A DNA stretch of 64,000 nt, from contig MU385962.1 of assembly GCA_022497145.1 (NCBI GenBank), positions 35,613 to 99,612 on the forward strand. Direction: 5' to 3'. This document shows, piece by piece, positions 47,736 to 59,233 of this stretch (the first letter of the stretch is position 1; each line of letters starts with the position of its first letter). The translations under genes were made by a program, and so were the position numbers. The notes below the pieces were generated by a model that saw only the letters and a list, made by a program, of their open reading frames with translations, had not been told where the DNA came from and searched no databases. This DNA is from Rostrohypoxylon terebratum. Lineage: Eukaryota > Ascomycota > Sordariomycetes > Xylariales > Hypoxylaceae.

Positions 47736-50706
47736 TCAATATTTTATGCTCTGTTTCCAGATCGGGACTTCTCCAAAATCTTCGGTACTCCATTTCAGCC
47801 TACCCTTCTCATCAAGCCAAGCGCCCTGATCGCTGGCCTTCAACCCATTTTGCTCATTTTCCGCGATCTCGTTTCGACTAACCCCGATCGAATCCCGAGC
47901 GATCCATATCACAGGCGTAGGGCTCGTGAGTGCTGGGTTCAAGTACGCTTTCTTTAGCTGCTCCTCCGTGTACGCCGGAACATCCTCTTCGTCGTAAGAA
48001 TCGTCTTCTTGAAGCCATGCCCTCATGGCTTGATGCGAAGCGAAGATTTGGGGCTCGAAGAAGCGGGCTATCGGGTCTACGACGTGCTGCGCGACTGTCG
48101 GGGAGACGTGTGCGCGTTGGCCAAGACGTTGAATGCGAGAGTTCGTTTGTGCATGTCCTTCCTCCGCAGAGGATAGAAGCGGTGTCGACTCGTCATCCCC
48201 TTCGGATAAGGAAGCTAGATCAGTCGGTAGGAATTTCTCGAGTGGCGCAAGGTACCTATTCATCAACATATTGTAAAGTACGGTGACTATGAATAGAATG
48301 GCGATCATGATAGATGGACCGGTGGCTTTTCTCAACCCAAATAGACCTAACAGAGATAGCTCAGAAATATACACGCCAGTGAGAAGATGCTCAAGCGCTA
48401 ATGTGTAAGCCTGTCCTTTGGTGTCTACCTTGGGCTGTATCACGAAGAGCAAGTTGTAGCGATAAGAGAAATAGTAGAGTGATAATCCTGCAGCAGCGAA
48501 GCCGAGGACTAGTGGTGCAATGCAGGAGTACGAAATTGCTAGAAACAATTAGCGAATTAGAGGATGATAACCCTAATGCTACGGGCTTACCGATGATTGC
48601 GAAATTGGCAAACTGCACCTGGTTAGCACCCGCAAATTCCTGAAGCTAGGGTAGACTTGAGTTTACTGACCTTAGGGAATAATTTGCCCCACGCGATCCC
48701 TTTCATACTCGTATATCGATTGAACTTCTGGCGAGGCGTCTTGTCGAAGAGATAACCACAGATAAGGTATGAAAGAAGGTCCGAGTAATTTAGTAGGTTA
48801 TCGGCAGCAGAGGTGGTACCCTGGATGATAAAGTACGTCAAGTAGAAATTTGATGCTTTCGGGAGTTGTCTCGCTAGCAACTCGGGTACCGAAGTGGGGT
48901 CTTTCACCCTATCCATCAGCTCCTGAGCCGCAGGCGCTGCCCCAGAAAAGACTGCGGTGACGAGAAAGACTTGTGTTACTTGGAAGACGTAGTACCACTT
49001 CTGAACGCGTAGCTCCGCCGCGGTGTTGGTGGGGCTTCCAAATGATTTGAATATATCTACAATGTAGTCAGTAAAGTGTCTGACAAAAGCTAGTCGTAGT
49101 TTTATACTAACACCTGAATATATTCGGTACCATCTTGCTTAGCCAACTTGTGGCGAGCGGTGGGATCAAACCAGATAGAAGGCCAATGACGGGGGCTGGC
49201 AGGTTTTTCAAGAAACTTAACCATTCATAGGTATCGGCAAGGTAGCTGATGTTGGAGATTAAACCGATAATACCGCTTGGAATAGACCAGAAAACTATCG
49301 TGGCAATCACAATTGCTAAGGCAGTGCCCTCTTCGGATATGCGACGAGCAGGTGGGATGGTAATGTTGTTCCAGATGATCTCGCTCGGCGTGAGACCGGT
49401 ATACCTAGGGTTCAGGGCTAACAGGTTGCTAGAGGCGACGTTTCGGCACGCTCTCTGAGCTTCAGCACATGTTCTGAACTCGACGAATACGGCTGCTGCC
49501 CCTTTTGTGTCGCCGATTTCATGCGTTCTTCTTGCATCTTCGATCTTCGCTTCATCTTCTTTAATCTTTTCGCGCAACCACTCAATACTATCAACCTTCT
49601 CATTCAATGGGGAGACGTCTGGCTTATGTCGTGGTCGGATGGTTTTCTTGATAGAATCAGGAATAAGCTCATCGTAACCTAAATTAACGTCCTGTGGGCG
49701 GAATTTCTTTGCGATTTTTCTTCCTTCTTGATTAGCCTTACGTATAAGTGTCATTTCAGCTGTCTCGAGTAGCTCAATCTTGAACTTCAAGCTCGACACC
49801 AGGCTTTCTATGGCCTCGACCTTCGTAGCCGGCCATATACGCAATGCTCCTTCTCCAAAGAATTGTTGGATATTACCTTCGTTGAGGGCATCTCTTGGCG
49901 CTGACAAGAAAAGGACTGTGCGCGAGGAGAGGCGATTGGCGACAGGCTTTGACAAAGTCCAGGCCTGGCGAAGTCCAATGAGCCAAAGGCGTTCGCGAGC
50001 GACGGTGAACATGACGAAGCCGAGAAATACCCAGGCCATTACGGCATGGGCGTAAAAATGCCCCTTATCCTGGACATTTCCAATGCCTATCCTGTCAAGT
50101 TCTGTTGAGGAGCCACCACCCGTCGCATTCACAGGCATAAGAATAGGCCACGTGAAAAGGCAACCAATCAGACAGAGAAAGATGGTTGTTCTTAGAAATC
50201 GAAGATAAAGATAAGCGTCGAGTGACTGGTGATATAAGATGAACTTATCAGGAACATTTCTCATGGTATATATCCAATTGAAATATGACCGTCCTACAGA
50301 AGGGGTTCGGTCTCTACGTGAAATTTAGCAGAGTTCTGAAGGGTCGAGAACCTTGGAAGTGTACCAACTTCTCTGGTATGCTACCGATGAATGTGCGAGG
50401 AGCATAAATGTTAGGATACCAACGTCGAACGACGATGAAAATCGAAACGAAGATAAGACCAGTTACCTTGTATCTTTAGCAAAAACGCGTCATTTGAGGA
50501 TCGTGTCGTCTTTCTTACCCATGTTGGGACGAAAGCGGATACAACAGCTGCGAGAGACGCTGAGCCTTGAGGCTTTAGGAAGTAGGTATATGTTAGCTAT
50601 GATCCAATCAAGACTCCTCCACGGTTCATGAAAATGTCCTAGAGACACTATATGGTACATGACTGACCTTCGTGTCCATCGCTTTTAGGACTTCATGAGA
50701 GTCCAT
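47736..50706 (-). CDS. CSC1/OSCA/TMEM63-type stress-gated cation channel (RSN1 family)
   Basis: Seven exons: 50706-50668, 50572-50519, 50466-50369, 50313-49114, 49079 (or 49056)-48671, 48618-48591 and 48538-47736; about 876 residues. TM1 is split over exons 2-3 (SLAAVVSAFVPT, TGLIFVSIFIVV) and followed by RRWYPNIYAPRTFIGS, the family hallmark. Then SLDAYLYLRFLR, a cytosolic loop with VFVEFRTCAEAQ, WNNITIPPA, and the multi-pass 7TM region (RSN1_7TM). The C-terminal tail is acidic and cytosolic. Fungal CSC1 proteins are plasma- or organelle-membrane channels gated by osmotic or mechanical stress that pass calcium. The intron between exons 4 and 5 is problematic (see findings). ATG 50679 is an alternative start. 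Confidence 0.9.
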
Positions 50707-51721
50707 CTTCGCATTGCGATTGTCTCACATGCAAACCCGCGTCATTAAGAAGTCGAAGTGAATAAGTAAAAGTCTGGGTTTTTGATACGGTGTATATACG
50801 ATGAAAATTTGGTTTCATCATTGCTCTCAAGATATCTATCAATATAGATAGCTTAGCCGAAGTGAGCGCGATGTTGAAGTTGTGATTGTGTTATTCAAAT
50901 TTCAGGATCTGTCAACGAGATTGATGATTGAGGCTTTGATGATGACGTCAGTGCCCAGACGCGTTCTAAGGGGGCAGGGAGGCTGAATGTGGCTTGACGT
51001 GACTGCGTGGCTAAAACGCTAAAACCCTTCATAGTAAGATAGTCGGAATATAAAGATACCTTTCTACAGCAATAAACCCGTTCTCTGAATGTCTTAATCT
51101 GGCAGTCTGGGCGGATCCACCCCCTGACCCAATTTCTTTCTTTCCATTGCATCGTATTTTCTAAGGCTCGTACGAAGTAACAGTAGTGCCTCTTTAGTCT
51201 AGGACATCTTTTTCGTCTACGTGAGTCTTGAAGTATTGGTTCATTGGTTTTATTATAGCCAAGATCAAGAATGACACGCCGTATCGACTTTTTCATATTG
51301 ACCTGACCTAATACCCATCGAGTTAGCTAAGCGTCCATACCTACTTTGGACTCTTAAGACTTGGGTGATAGCTGGGGGAGGCAGTGCAATTAGACTTATA
51401 CGGCGTATATGTCCCAGGGTGGGACTCCGCTGCGCCGTAAGCCTCAGCTACGACCGTAGCTAGCCCTACGAGCATTACGGCGTATTTTGGACAGCAAATT
51501 GGCAGCGAATCTTCTACTTTGAAGGATTGCGTCAAGGCATTTTGCATTCTCGGCCTGACGATCTTCAATTATTGTAATTCCAGATAGTATAAGCCATGAT
51601 GCCAATCATCGAATGCTTTGACTGCATCATGTATATTTATACTACGTCCCTTTCCCAGCGTTGGGATTCAGTCTTGATTCATCATCACTCAAGCTCGATA
51701 TAAGATCGATAATAAGCAAAA
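50707..51721. other. Intergenic spacer, divergent promoters
   Basis: Upstream region of the channel gene (minus) and of the second hydrolase (plus). A TATA-like TATATTTATA at 51632-51641 is about 80 bp before the plus-strand ATG. No gene supported; a 133-codon minus-strand frame (50895-51296) has no recognisable content. Confidence 0.55.
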
Positions 51722-53760
51722 ATGGGTTCGTTTCGGAACATACTGCACCTTTCGCTATTTACTTTGTCCCTCGCCAAGCCATACCCAGCTTCGAAGCTCC
51801 AATGGGGCCCCTGTAACAAGACCGAAGTCCCCAGCGATGTTCCCGTCCAATGCAGCACTCTACACGTCCCGCTTGACTACACCGATAAGACTTCAAATGA
51901 GACACTGCAACTTGACCTCGTCAAAGTCGTTGCGCCAGTCAAGACTTCTAAGGGAAGCATTCTGTTCAACTTTGGAGGACCTGGCGGTACAGCGCGGAAC
52001 GAGATAGGGGTTACTCCTATAGCACAGGAGCTACTAGCGTAGGTCAAATGCGGGCGATATGATATATACTGATAGGAACCACGTTACTAATGGTTATAAT
52101 AGGCTGACCGGTCGCCAATATGACCTAATTGGATTCGATCCACGGTAGGACCCATTCCATACACACCCCGGGGTCGATACTGATTATCTTGTAGTGGTAC
52201 TTCCGGCTCTAGAATACCCATGGCATGCTATAATAACGAATACGAGGCATGGTCATTGTTCTTCGACCAGAACCCTACCAACAAGTCTGATGTAGAGTTA
52301 GGAAGTGTCTGGGCGCGCGGGAAAATACTCGCTGAAACCTGCCTCAAGAACCAGAATAAAACTGGCAGTCTCATTAGCTCGGCATTTACAGCAAGGGACT
52401 TCATGCAAGTTGTAGATGCGCTCGGGGAGGACGGACTGTTGCGGTACTGGGGTGAGTGGAATCTAGATCACTATTCGTACCATCGTCCCTTAAACAGTCA
52501 GACTGACATACTGCTAACTAGGTTTCTCATACGGCACTACACTGGGAGCGACTATTGCTGCGATGTTCCCTGACAGGATCGATCGAATGATCCTTGATGG
52601 TGTTCAAAACCCGCACGAATATTATCATGCGCAAGCGTATGTTAAGGATCATCAGCTCTCGAGCGAAATACTAATATTCTCATAGTGACTTCCAGGAATG
52701 GACGGACAGCGATAAAGAATTTTCAGCATTTTTCAGCTTCTGCGTAGCGAACCGCGATAAATGCGCGTTGGCCGTGGGCAATAACAAGACGGCCGCAGAG
52801 CTTGAGCAATCCGTTTGGGACCTTCTCGACACTCTCAAGTTCCACCCTCTCGCCACCGAAAACTTTAAAATTGATTACAGTATCGTGAAGGGAGTTATCA
52901 TGCAAAGCCTCTACGACAGTTTCACATGGCCTGTCCTAGCCGGGATGCTCAACTTAATTTTAACGGAACAGCTGGACTTACTAGAGCAGACGCTCGATGC
53001 ATCGGACGCGAACCAGATCACTGATATCTTCGCCACTATCCAGCAGCCGCAGTCCCTAGCTGGGATTCACTGCAGTGATAACATGGTCCGAACTGAAAAG
53101 TTGGAAGACTTTTCGCCGGCTGTCTACCACATGTACAACACCAGCAGGATTAGTAAGCACCTCCAAGCACCACCCCTTTCCTATTGACTGCGACGACTCA
53201 TACGATTGTTGTAGTTGGCGATGCTTTGGTGCCCCTGTACGCTACTTGCGCGCAATGGATGATCGAGCCGAAAGAACGATACACGGGTGACTTCAACGTT
53301 AAGACTAAGAACCCGGTCCTCTTTATCGGCAACAGCCACGACGGTCTCACTCCATTAGTTTCGGCAAAGAATGTCAGCGCTACATTTGAGAACAGCGTCG
53401 TGCTAGAAGTCGATGGATACGGTGTAAGTTTACCTACTCCCCTCATTATTAGGTATATATCTGTATATGAGATACTGACAATCCATCAAATAGCATTCCT
53501 CATTGGCCGCACCTTCAGCTTGCACTATCAGAACGACCTCCGCCTATTGGGCAGACGGTACTCTCCCTCCCAAAGGAAAGGTCTGCGAGTTAGATGCCCC
53601 TCCATTCTCCGATGTCAGATGGAAGGATGTCATCGACAACGTGTACGGCAACGGTACTTTCGCTTCCACTAACACCCCTAAACGAGGTATTGCTTTCCGA
53701 CCCACCATTGGGGCTGCCCTGGCTCCCCCTGTAATCCTGAATGGAAAGTTACTGGCTTAA
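51722..53760 (+). CDS. Secreted alpha/beta hydrolase, TAP type (second paralog)
   Basis: Seven exons: 51722-52038, 52103-52144, 52195-52451, 52522-52636, 52686-53152, 53215-53423 and 53494-53760, giving 557 residues. All junctions are GT...AG and keep frame. A short signal peptide (MGSFRNILHLSLFTLSLAKP) is followed by LQWGPC. Motifs in order: NFGGPGG oxyanion loop, GFDPRGTSGS, nucleophile Ser in GFSYGTT, IGNSHDGLTPL with the candidate Asp, and GYGHSSLAAPS with the His. The last residues are the TAP-like C-terminal domain. Same family as 5956-7659, but with six introns instead of two, so the two are not a recent tandem duplicate. Probable secreted peptidase or esterase; substrate unknown. Confidence 0.92.
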
Positions 53761-54479
53761 TCATCATCAGCGTTGTTTGAACCCCGACTACCTTACTTAT
53801 TATAGATGTTTCTCATGTTCACTTTCGAATAATTGTATTTAATTCAGAATTGCATTGAGATAGACATGGATGCATTGCGGTTATTATACTTATTACCTAC
53901 CTACCTTGTATAAATTGGTCGCATTTTCGTTCCTGCTAGGCTTTGTAGTAGCTGTCGTCCAGTTATGCTGTAGCGCTTGATCCTTGAAGAGACTTTGTTT
54001 CAATGGCAGCATTTGACTTTTAGAACCCACAATTGGGAGAGAAAGTGTTAGCTATAGTCTGTGTATCACAAATTTGGAGATTGGATGTTGAGGTTGAAGA
54101 TCAAAGGTGATATATCGCGAAACAGTTAGATGGAACCTCCAGGGCTCGCTTATGCTGCCTAGGCCACAACGCTGTACAGCCTAAGTTATAGTGAGCATCC
54201 ACTAAAATATACCAATCAGATCACTAATTGGTCAAAGTTTAGCACTCTAAGGTAGGTTACTTCCAGTCCCATGGATCCATGGATAATTTTTCATACGTAG
54301 TATCATGCTACTCTTGACTGACCTATAGCTACTAGGCCCGTAGATAAATGTTGAAGGTAGTCTTCGGCCAAGAATAACCCTTCAATTAGGTGAACTGTTT
54401 GAACCTGCCGTGATGTTGCTCTGGAATAGCTCTTGAAGGTCATATTTACGGCTAACCCCTTGCAAGAACTTTTTATTCG
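53761..54479. other. Intergenic spacer grading into decayed DNA
   Basis: 3' flank of the hydrolase, then AT-rich sequence. From about 54300 to 54480 the minus strand continues the pseudogene frame without recognisable motifs. Confidence 0.5.
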
Positions 54480-55325
54480 CCTCGCCATATGACACACGGA
54501 CGGGTCGTGGAAGCTAGATGCGTAGTTCAGGTAGGTGTAAGGAACCCGCTGGCCGCGCTTGTCGACGTCGTTTTCAATCGTCTCCAGCGCGCCACGAAGG
54601 ACCGATAGTATCTGCTCGTCGTCCTCTTTGTTTCTCTACGTCAAGAGAAGCACTGTTACTGGAGGTTCTCCCGCATTTATCCCAAGCACAATTCCGCCCA
54701 ACTCGGCCGTCTTGCACAAGAGCAACTCTGGATACGCCTGTAGCGTGAGACAGCACGATTTCTTCGATAGGCTTGAGAGCTCAATGACCTTAGAGTAAAT
54801 GTCCGCTGCTTCTAGCAGGGCAGCAGTAACAGCTTACAGGGTGTAGTTCATGTAGGCGCAGTGGACCTGGGCGTCATGACGCCATGACGGCGTGCTCAGT
54901 AGCTCGTCCTTCCGTCAGCGGCATGACGCGGAGAGAGTCGAGTTGGTCCGACTGTGGCTGGGGTTGACCATTATGTGCGTCTCGTCAGAAGGTTCGGGCT
55001 TATTAACCACGGCGACTAAAGCCTCGACCTGCTTCGAGTGGTTGGCGTCAGAAGCTAAGTAGAAGATAGTGCCACCCCAGAAAGGCTTTGTGGGGGGCGG
55101 GGGGGACGTGCGCAGCGCGTCACGGTGCCGAAATTATTTCCTCCTACAAAGATCTGTATTTTCGTGGGCGTTAGCCCGGACCACTGCTCCGGAGGCGAGC
55201 ATGACCTTAAAATTGACAGTATTGTCGTAGATGAAACCCTCTCGTGAGGAGAAGAAGGAAAGGCCTCCAGAAAGGGAGAGCCCGGCGGCTTGCACGATCT
55301 CTTAGACCGGTCCCCAGCGCTCAAA
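54480..55325 (-). pseudogene. Broken FAD-linked oxidase pseudogene (PCMH/BBE family)
   Basis: On the minus strand, pieces of one FAD oxidase can be read in shifting frames and in the right order: GGLSFFSS, then IYDNTVNFKVMLASGAVV, NANAHENTDL-like sequence, GGNNFGTVTR, FWGGTIFYLASDA, and near the end AELGGIVLGINAG, ILSVLRGALE and PYTYLNYASSFHDP. Each matches a conserved block of the family. At least four frame changes or stops interrupt them, so no intact protein is made. The N-terminal FAD-binding part expected to the right of 55325 is missing. The DNA to the right is AT-rich and carries a transposon. It is a distant relative, not a copy, of the intact oxidase at 2511-4525. Confidence 0.75.
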
Positions 55326-56502
55326 CAGTAGGTACCTACCTAAATAGCTTTTGGTATAACTTTATAATGAATTTAAGTACCTTTCAGACGTGTCGAAGTT
55401 ATAAGAGATCTTGTTAGTTTATTAATGTTGCTGTTACCTACGCCATGTAAGCATGGAAAAATTACCATTATATACCTAGGATCTACGGTACTAGTTGCGT
55501 AGCCAGTTACACGGCTAACCAGACAGCTAGCGAGGAGGATAGTAACATTAGAGAGGACCTTCTTATAATAAATTACTTAAGTTAGGCAATAGCGCAATTC
55601 GATGAGCTATTAGTAAATGTAACAGTTAGGAAGACGACTAGGTAGTAACCTATTGCCTCTTTCTATATTAACCCTAGCGACGGCTAGGTTAGGTAGGGTC
55701 AGCGGTCTCAATCGGGCAGGTCAAAAAAACGGCCTGACCAGTTAGGCCAGTTAGGCTCAGGCCAGGCCGATGGTTTTGGCCTAACTGATCAGGCTAAATT
55801 TAAATTTATTACCTGCTTAACGCCTGACAGGTAGGTTTTTCGACATACTCCCTACTTTTATAAGCGTTTTAATTAGTAGTTTAATAAGTACTTAAATACC
55901 TTACTTAATTATTATATCTTATTTTTTATCTAATCGATAAGATAATACCTTAAATTTTATCATTTATTTTAGGTCTATTTTTCCTGGTTAACTAACCGAC
56001 CTAATTGATTAACTAAGCCCAGTCAGGCAGTTTTTTAAAAGTGGGCCAATCAATTCAAACATATGCCCGTCGCCTGGCCTGATTGAGACCGCTGGGTAGG
56101 GTTGTCAAGTGGTAATAGCAAGGTTAACAATAAAAAGGGGGGATTTCCTGTAACTTTAAAACATTGAAAAGGTATTTAGATTTATTAGAAAGTTATTCTC
56201 AAAACTTGGTACTTAACCTATTAGACTAGCCTCGATTACGTATAATAATGTGGTAAAATATCCGTCTGATTATAGCTAATGTCTGTCTGGTTTTACGGAC
56301 CACTCGTGATCAAGTACCGTAAGTCATGCGTCACAATTTCACTCTCGCTCGTCCAACCAGCACCGACCCAGCATCACATCTAGACTTCAGAAATGTAGGC
56401 GCTTGTGGTAAGGCGATTGAAAGAATCATGTGTGCCCTCCTACTAAAGAAATTCGTTCTTCATCCCATCGGGTGTACCAAAGCATCTCCCCCGAAGGGCG
56501 TC
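55326..56502. other. AT-rich degenerate stretch holding a hAT-type element
   Basis: Low-GC sequence from about 55330 to 56290 that looks RIP-worn. The only structured object is the element at 55700-56094. A 70-codon plus-strand frame (56326-56538) overlaps the 3' end of the caspase-like gene and is not called. Confidence 0.6.
55700..56094. mobile_element. Non-autonomous hAT-type (MITE-like) element, 395 bp
   Basis: The left end CAGCGGTCTCAATC (55700-55713) and right end GATTGAGACCGCTG (56081-56094) are perfect 14-bp terminal inverted repeats, with similarity going on inside (GGGCAGG versus AGGCCAGG). The flanks are identical 8-bp sequences, GGTAGGGT at 55692-55699 and 56095-56102, a target-site duplication. 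Ends starting CAG with an 8-bp duplication are diagnostic of the hAT superfamily. There is no coding capacity, so it would need a transposase in trans. The perfect duplication suggests a fairly recent insertion. Confidence 0.88.
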
Positions 56503-58864
56503 CTAAGGCAAGCTCCGGGTCTCATGCAGTCTAGCTAGGATCTCTTGCCGAACTTTTTCTTGCGCTTCCCAATCTGCCATTGCACTCCAGTTTTGCTTGG
56601 CTATGCATGTCTTGACGGCGGCCGCAAAACTTGTGCCTGCCGCATGAGCTACTCTCCCCTCCGCTATGTGGAGGAAGGAGGATCGAATAAACTCTGGATC
56701 TTCATGTTTCTCGAATTTTTTTCTATCTGGATCAAGGCTCGGCAATAATCTCCAGCTTCCAAGCTCAATTAGGATAGCCCCCTATATATAATTAGCTTAT
56801 ATCTTCTATGCATTATAAAAAGGTGAGTATTCATACCAATGCATAGAGATCATGGTCTCTCCGGAATTGAGCTGAATGGCCCCACCTCTCGGGGTGACGA
56901 TAGATGTTGTTCTCAATCAAGAAGTCTACGGTTCCCCTAGTTTCAGCATCCGAAGGCCTAGAGCAATCGAAGCCCAACAAATATGGGTGCCCAAAGTTCC
57001 AGTCCTCCCAAAGAGGACTTTCCTCGGTGCTAGTCTCTTTTGCAAAGATTAAAACGTTGCTGCTCCTGATATTCTTATGATACCAGCCGATGGAGTGAAG
57101 CCTTAATAGCGCGTTACATAAGGAAGCCCCTAAACGGATACGTATATCAAGTGGCACAAACTTGATAAGAGGGATGAGGTTAGATAGAAGGCAGAACCGG
57201 CGGCCTGCGGCCTCCTTTGGGAGCTCATAAACGATGCCAAATCTTCCTCCGTGGAGAGTATCATCTAAGAGTCCCAAGCATGGAAGACCTAGGAAGTCTC
57301 GGCTTTTTGGTTCGGCGTGGAGCGCTGCCATTCGTCTCGCTTGTTTAGATGCCCATTCGCGCGTATTCCGATGTCCTTTACGTTGATAATAGATATATTC
57401 AACTAGAACGTCGGTCTCACCTCTCCTCCCTAGACGAAATTTCTGATCAGACTGCATGTCGTCTTCGAATTTAACTCGGAGTGTAGTGCTGATGTCTGAC
57501 ATGCTATCGTCATTTGTAAGGAGACGTAATCTGATCTTAATTCGACTTCGTAGTTCATCCATCCCTTCGCTTGCTTCTAAATGAGCAAGGAACTTGGGGT
57601 TCAGATGTGGCAAAGAGTCCGTAAGAAAGGTTATTATCTCGTCAGACTTTTGTTTCACATGTTGCAAGAAAGCATTTACTTCTTCCGTGGAAAGTATGCG
57701 TAGAACGGGGGTGGAAAGTAAATCCGTGAAGTCTTGAAGTAACCGCGTAGCATGTTCTCGGTCTCCATGGGAGAAATGCGATAGGGTGATGTCCTCCGAT
57801 AAAAACGTTGTACCTATTTGACGCGTTTCTTGAGCGTTTGATAGAACCCGGTGTACGAGTTGGATATCTGTGAGAAATGGTGGTGCGCTCCTTGTCAGCC
57901 ACTGCACCAGGGACCTTGTCATTTGAGGGTCAAGAACGTCAAGCAATGATAATTGCAAGTAAAGGTCTCGACGGGCCGTTCCCCGCTTTGTGGCCTCCTG
58001 GAGTTTACCTGAGCTTGTTGTAGAAACATATTTGGGCAAACGAATCGAAGGGCTTCCCGGAGGGCCTTCACTCATGACACTGTAGAGTGGTTGCTTCATA
58101 AGACCAGACTCGACACGAACCATACGATTCTGAAGTTCAGATAGTGTAGGGTCTTGGCCCTCCTGTAGCATGTTCTCCAACTCATATATGAGAACTCTGG
58201 TAAAGCTAGGGTAGGTGGTCGTGTTTCCCTTTGCTGTCATTTGTTCCTTGTCTACAGCGCAGAGACATTCAATTCGATGTATGTGACGGGCTCTCAATGC
58301 TTGCCCGGCGTAGCAGCAATCAAGAATCATAATGATGTCGCATGTCGCATCGAATAGGTATGGTTGGATGGCATCCCAACTGAGTTCTGGACCCCCTTGT
58401 TTTTTGCTGTAGTCAAAGGATCCCTTTCTCGTTAGCAATCCGCGACCAGATAACTTCTAGTAGCGAAAGAAATATATTGCATACGCTGCCAAGTTGAATG
58501 GACCCTTGATTCTTGGATCAGGGTCGTTTCTCTCGCCATGCCCACCGTAATACACGATGAGAAGCTGATCTTCTCCACACCTCTCTACTGAATCCATAAT
58601 GAACCTTGAGAGGGAGTGCAAAGATTTCTCTGAAGGGATTCGATACACATGTACGTTATACCCGAATTTTCCAATGAACAAATTAGCAAGCTCATTGACC
58701 TCACCGATAACACCTATATCGTCCTCTTCCCATATCAAAAGGAGCACTGTAATATCTGAGTATCCTTTCATCCGGTGATGCTGGTACTCTGCTAGTCTTC
58801 GGGATATGATGTCTTCGGCATCGCTAAGGGGCGTGTGGGACTCTGAAGAGAAAAGACTTGACAT
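56503..58864 (-). CDS. Caspase-like protease fused to a pseudokinase
   Basis: Exons 58864-58485, 58427-56837 and 56781-56503, giving about 749 residues. The N-terminal third is a caspase-type (peptidase C14) fold: LLLIWEEDD, LLIVYYGGHG with the catalytic His (about residue 109), then ELSWDAIQPYLF and IIMILDCCYAG with the catalytic Cys (about 165). A middle helical region follows, then a kinase-like C-terminal domain: GRFGIVYELP, SLCNALLRLHSIGWYHKNIRSSNVLIF, LLGFDCSRP. The HRD Asp is Asn (HKN) and DFG is GFD, so it is a pseudokinase, like kinase-like domains of fungal heterokaryon-incompatibility proteins. An in-frame TAG at 58457-58459 must be removed by a 57-nt intron (58484-58428) for a full protein. 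Head-to-head with the kinase-ankyrin gene. Proposed role: regulated proteolysis or cell death. Confidence 0.85.
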
Positions 58865-59233
58865 ATTTTGCTGTTCAATACCTAGTTATATACCTATGAT
58901 ATGTTTAGAACATACTAGTTTTCTGAAGAATATCGAGGGATTATGTTGTGACTATCACGTACCTTAGCGGGATGTAGGCGACTTTTCAGGTAATTTGGTG
59001 AATATTGGAGAGCCCAAATCTCCAATGTACCACATCCAAGATAATTAGACATTAGAATACGTATCTAATTCCCCTGCCTAGGTACCATTGGTTCGAGGGT
59101 TGCATTGTATTTATGTCGTTCGGATGAACTTATTTTCCGATCTCCTCCTTCCTGGGCATATTCCCCTCAACTGATCTAGGTGGCAGGAATCGGAACTAAA
59201 AGGCCCATCTTGCTCGTACAATAATATGCCTCT
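58865..59233. promoter_or_regulatory. Shared divergent promoter, caspase-pseudokinase / kinase-ankyrin pair
   Basis: Only 369 bp separate the two start codons on opposite strands, so both transcription units must share this region. It contains CCTAGGTACC at about 59081-59090 and a short upstream ORF on the plus strand (ATG CCT CTA TGA, 59226-59237) that overlaps the kinase start. Confidence 0.55.

Noticed and set aside
55700..56094. Considered as a CRISPR-like or regulatory inverted repeat
   Set aside because: The 8-bp target duplication and terminal position of the inverted repeats identify it as a hAT-type insertion; CRISPR arrays do not occur in fungal nuclear genomes.
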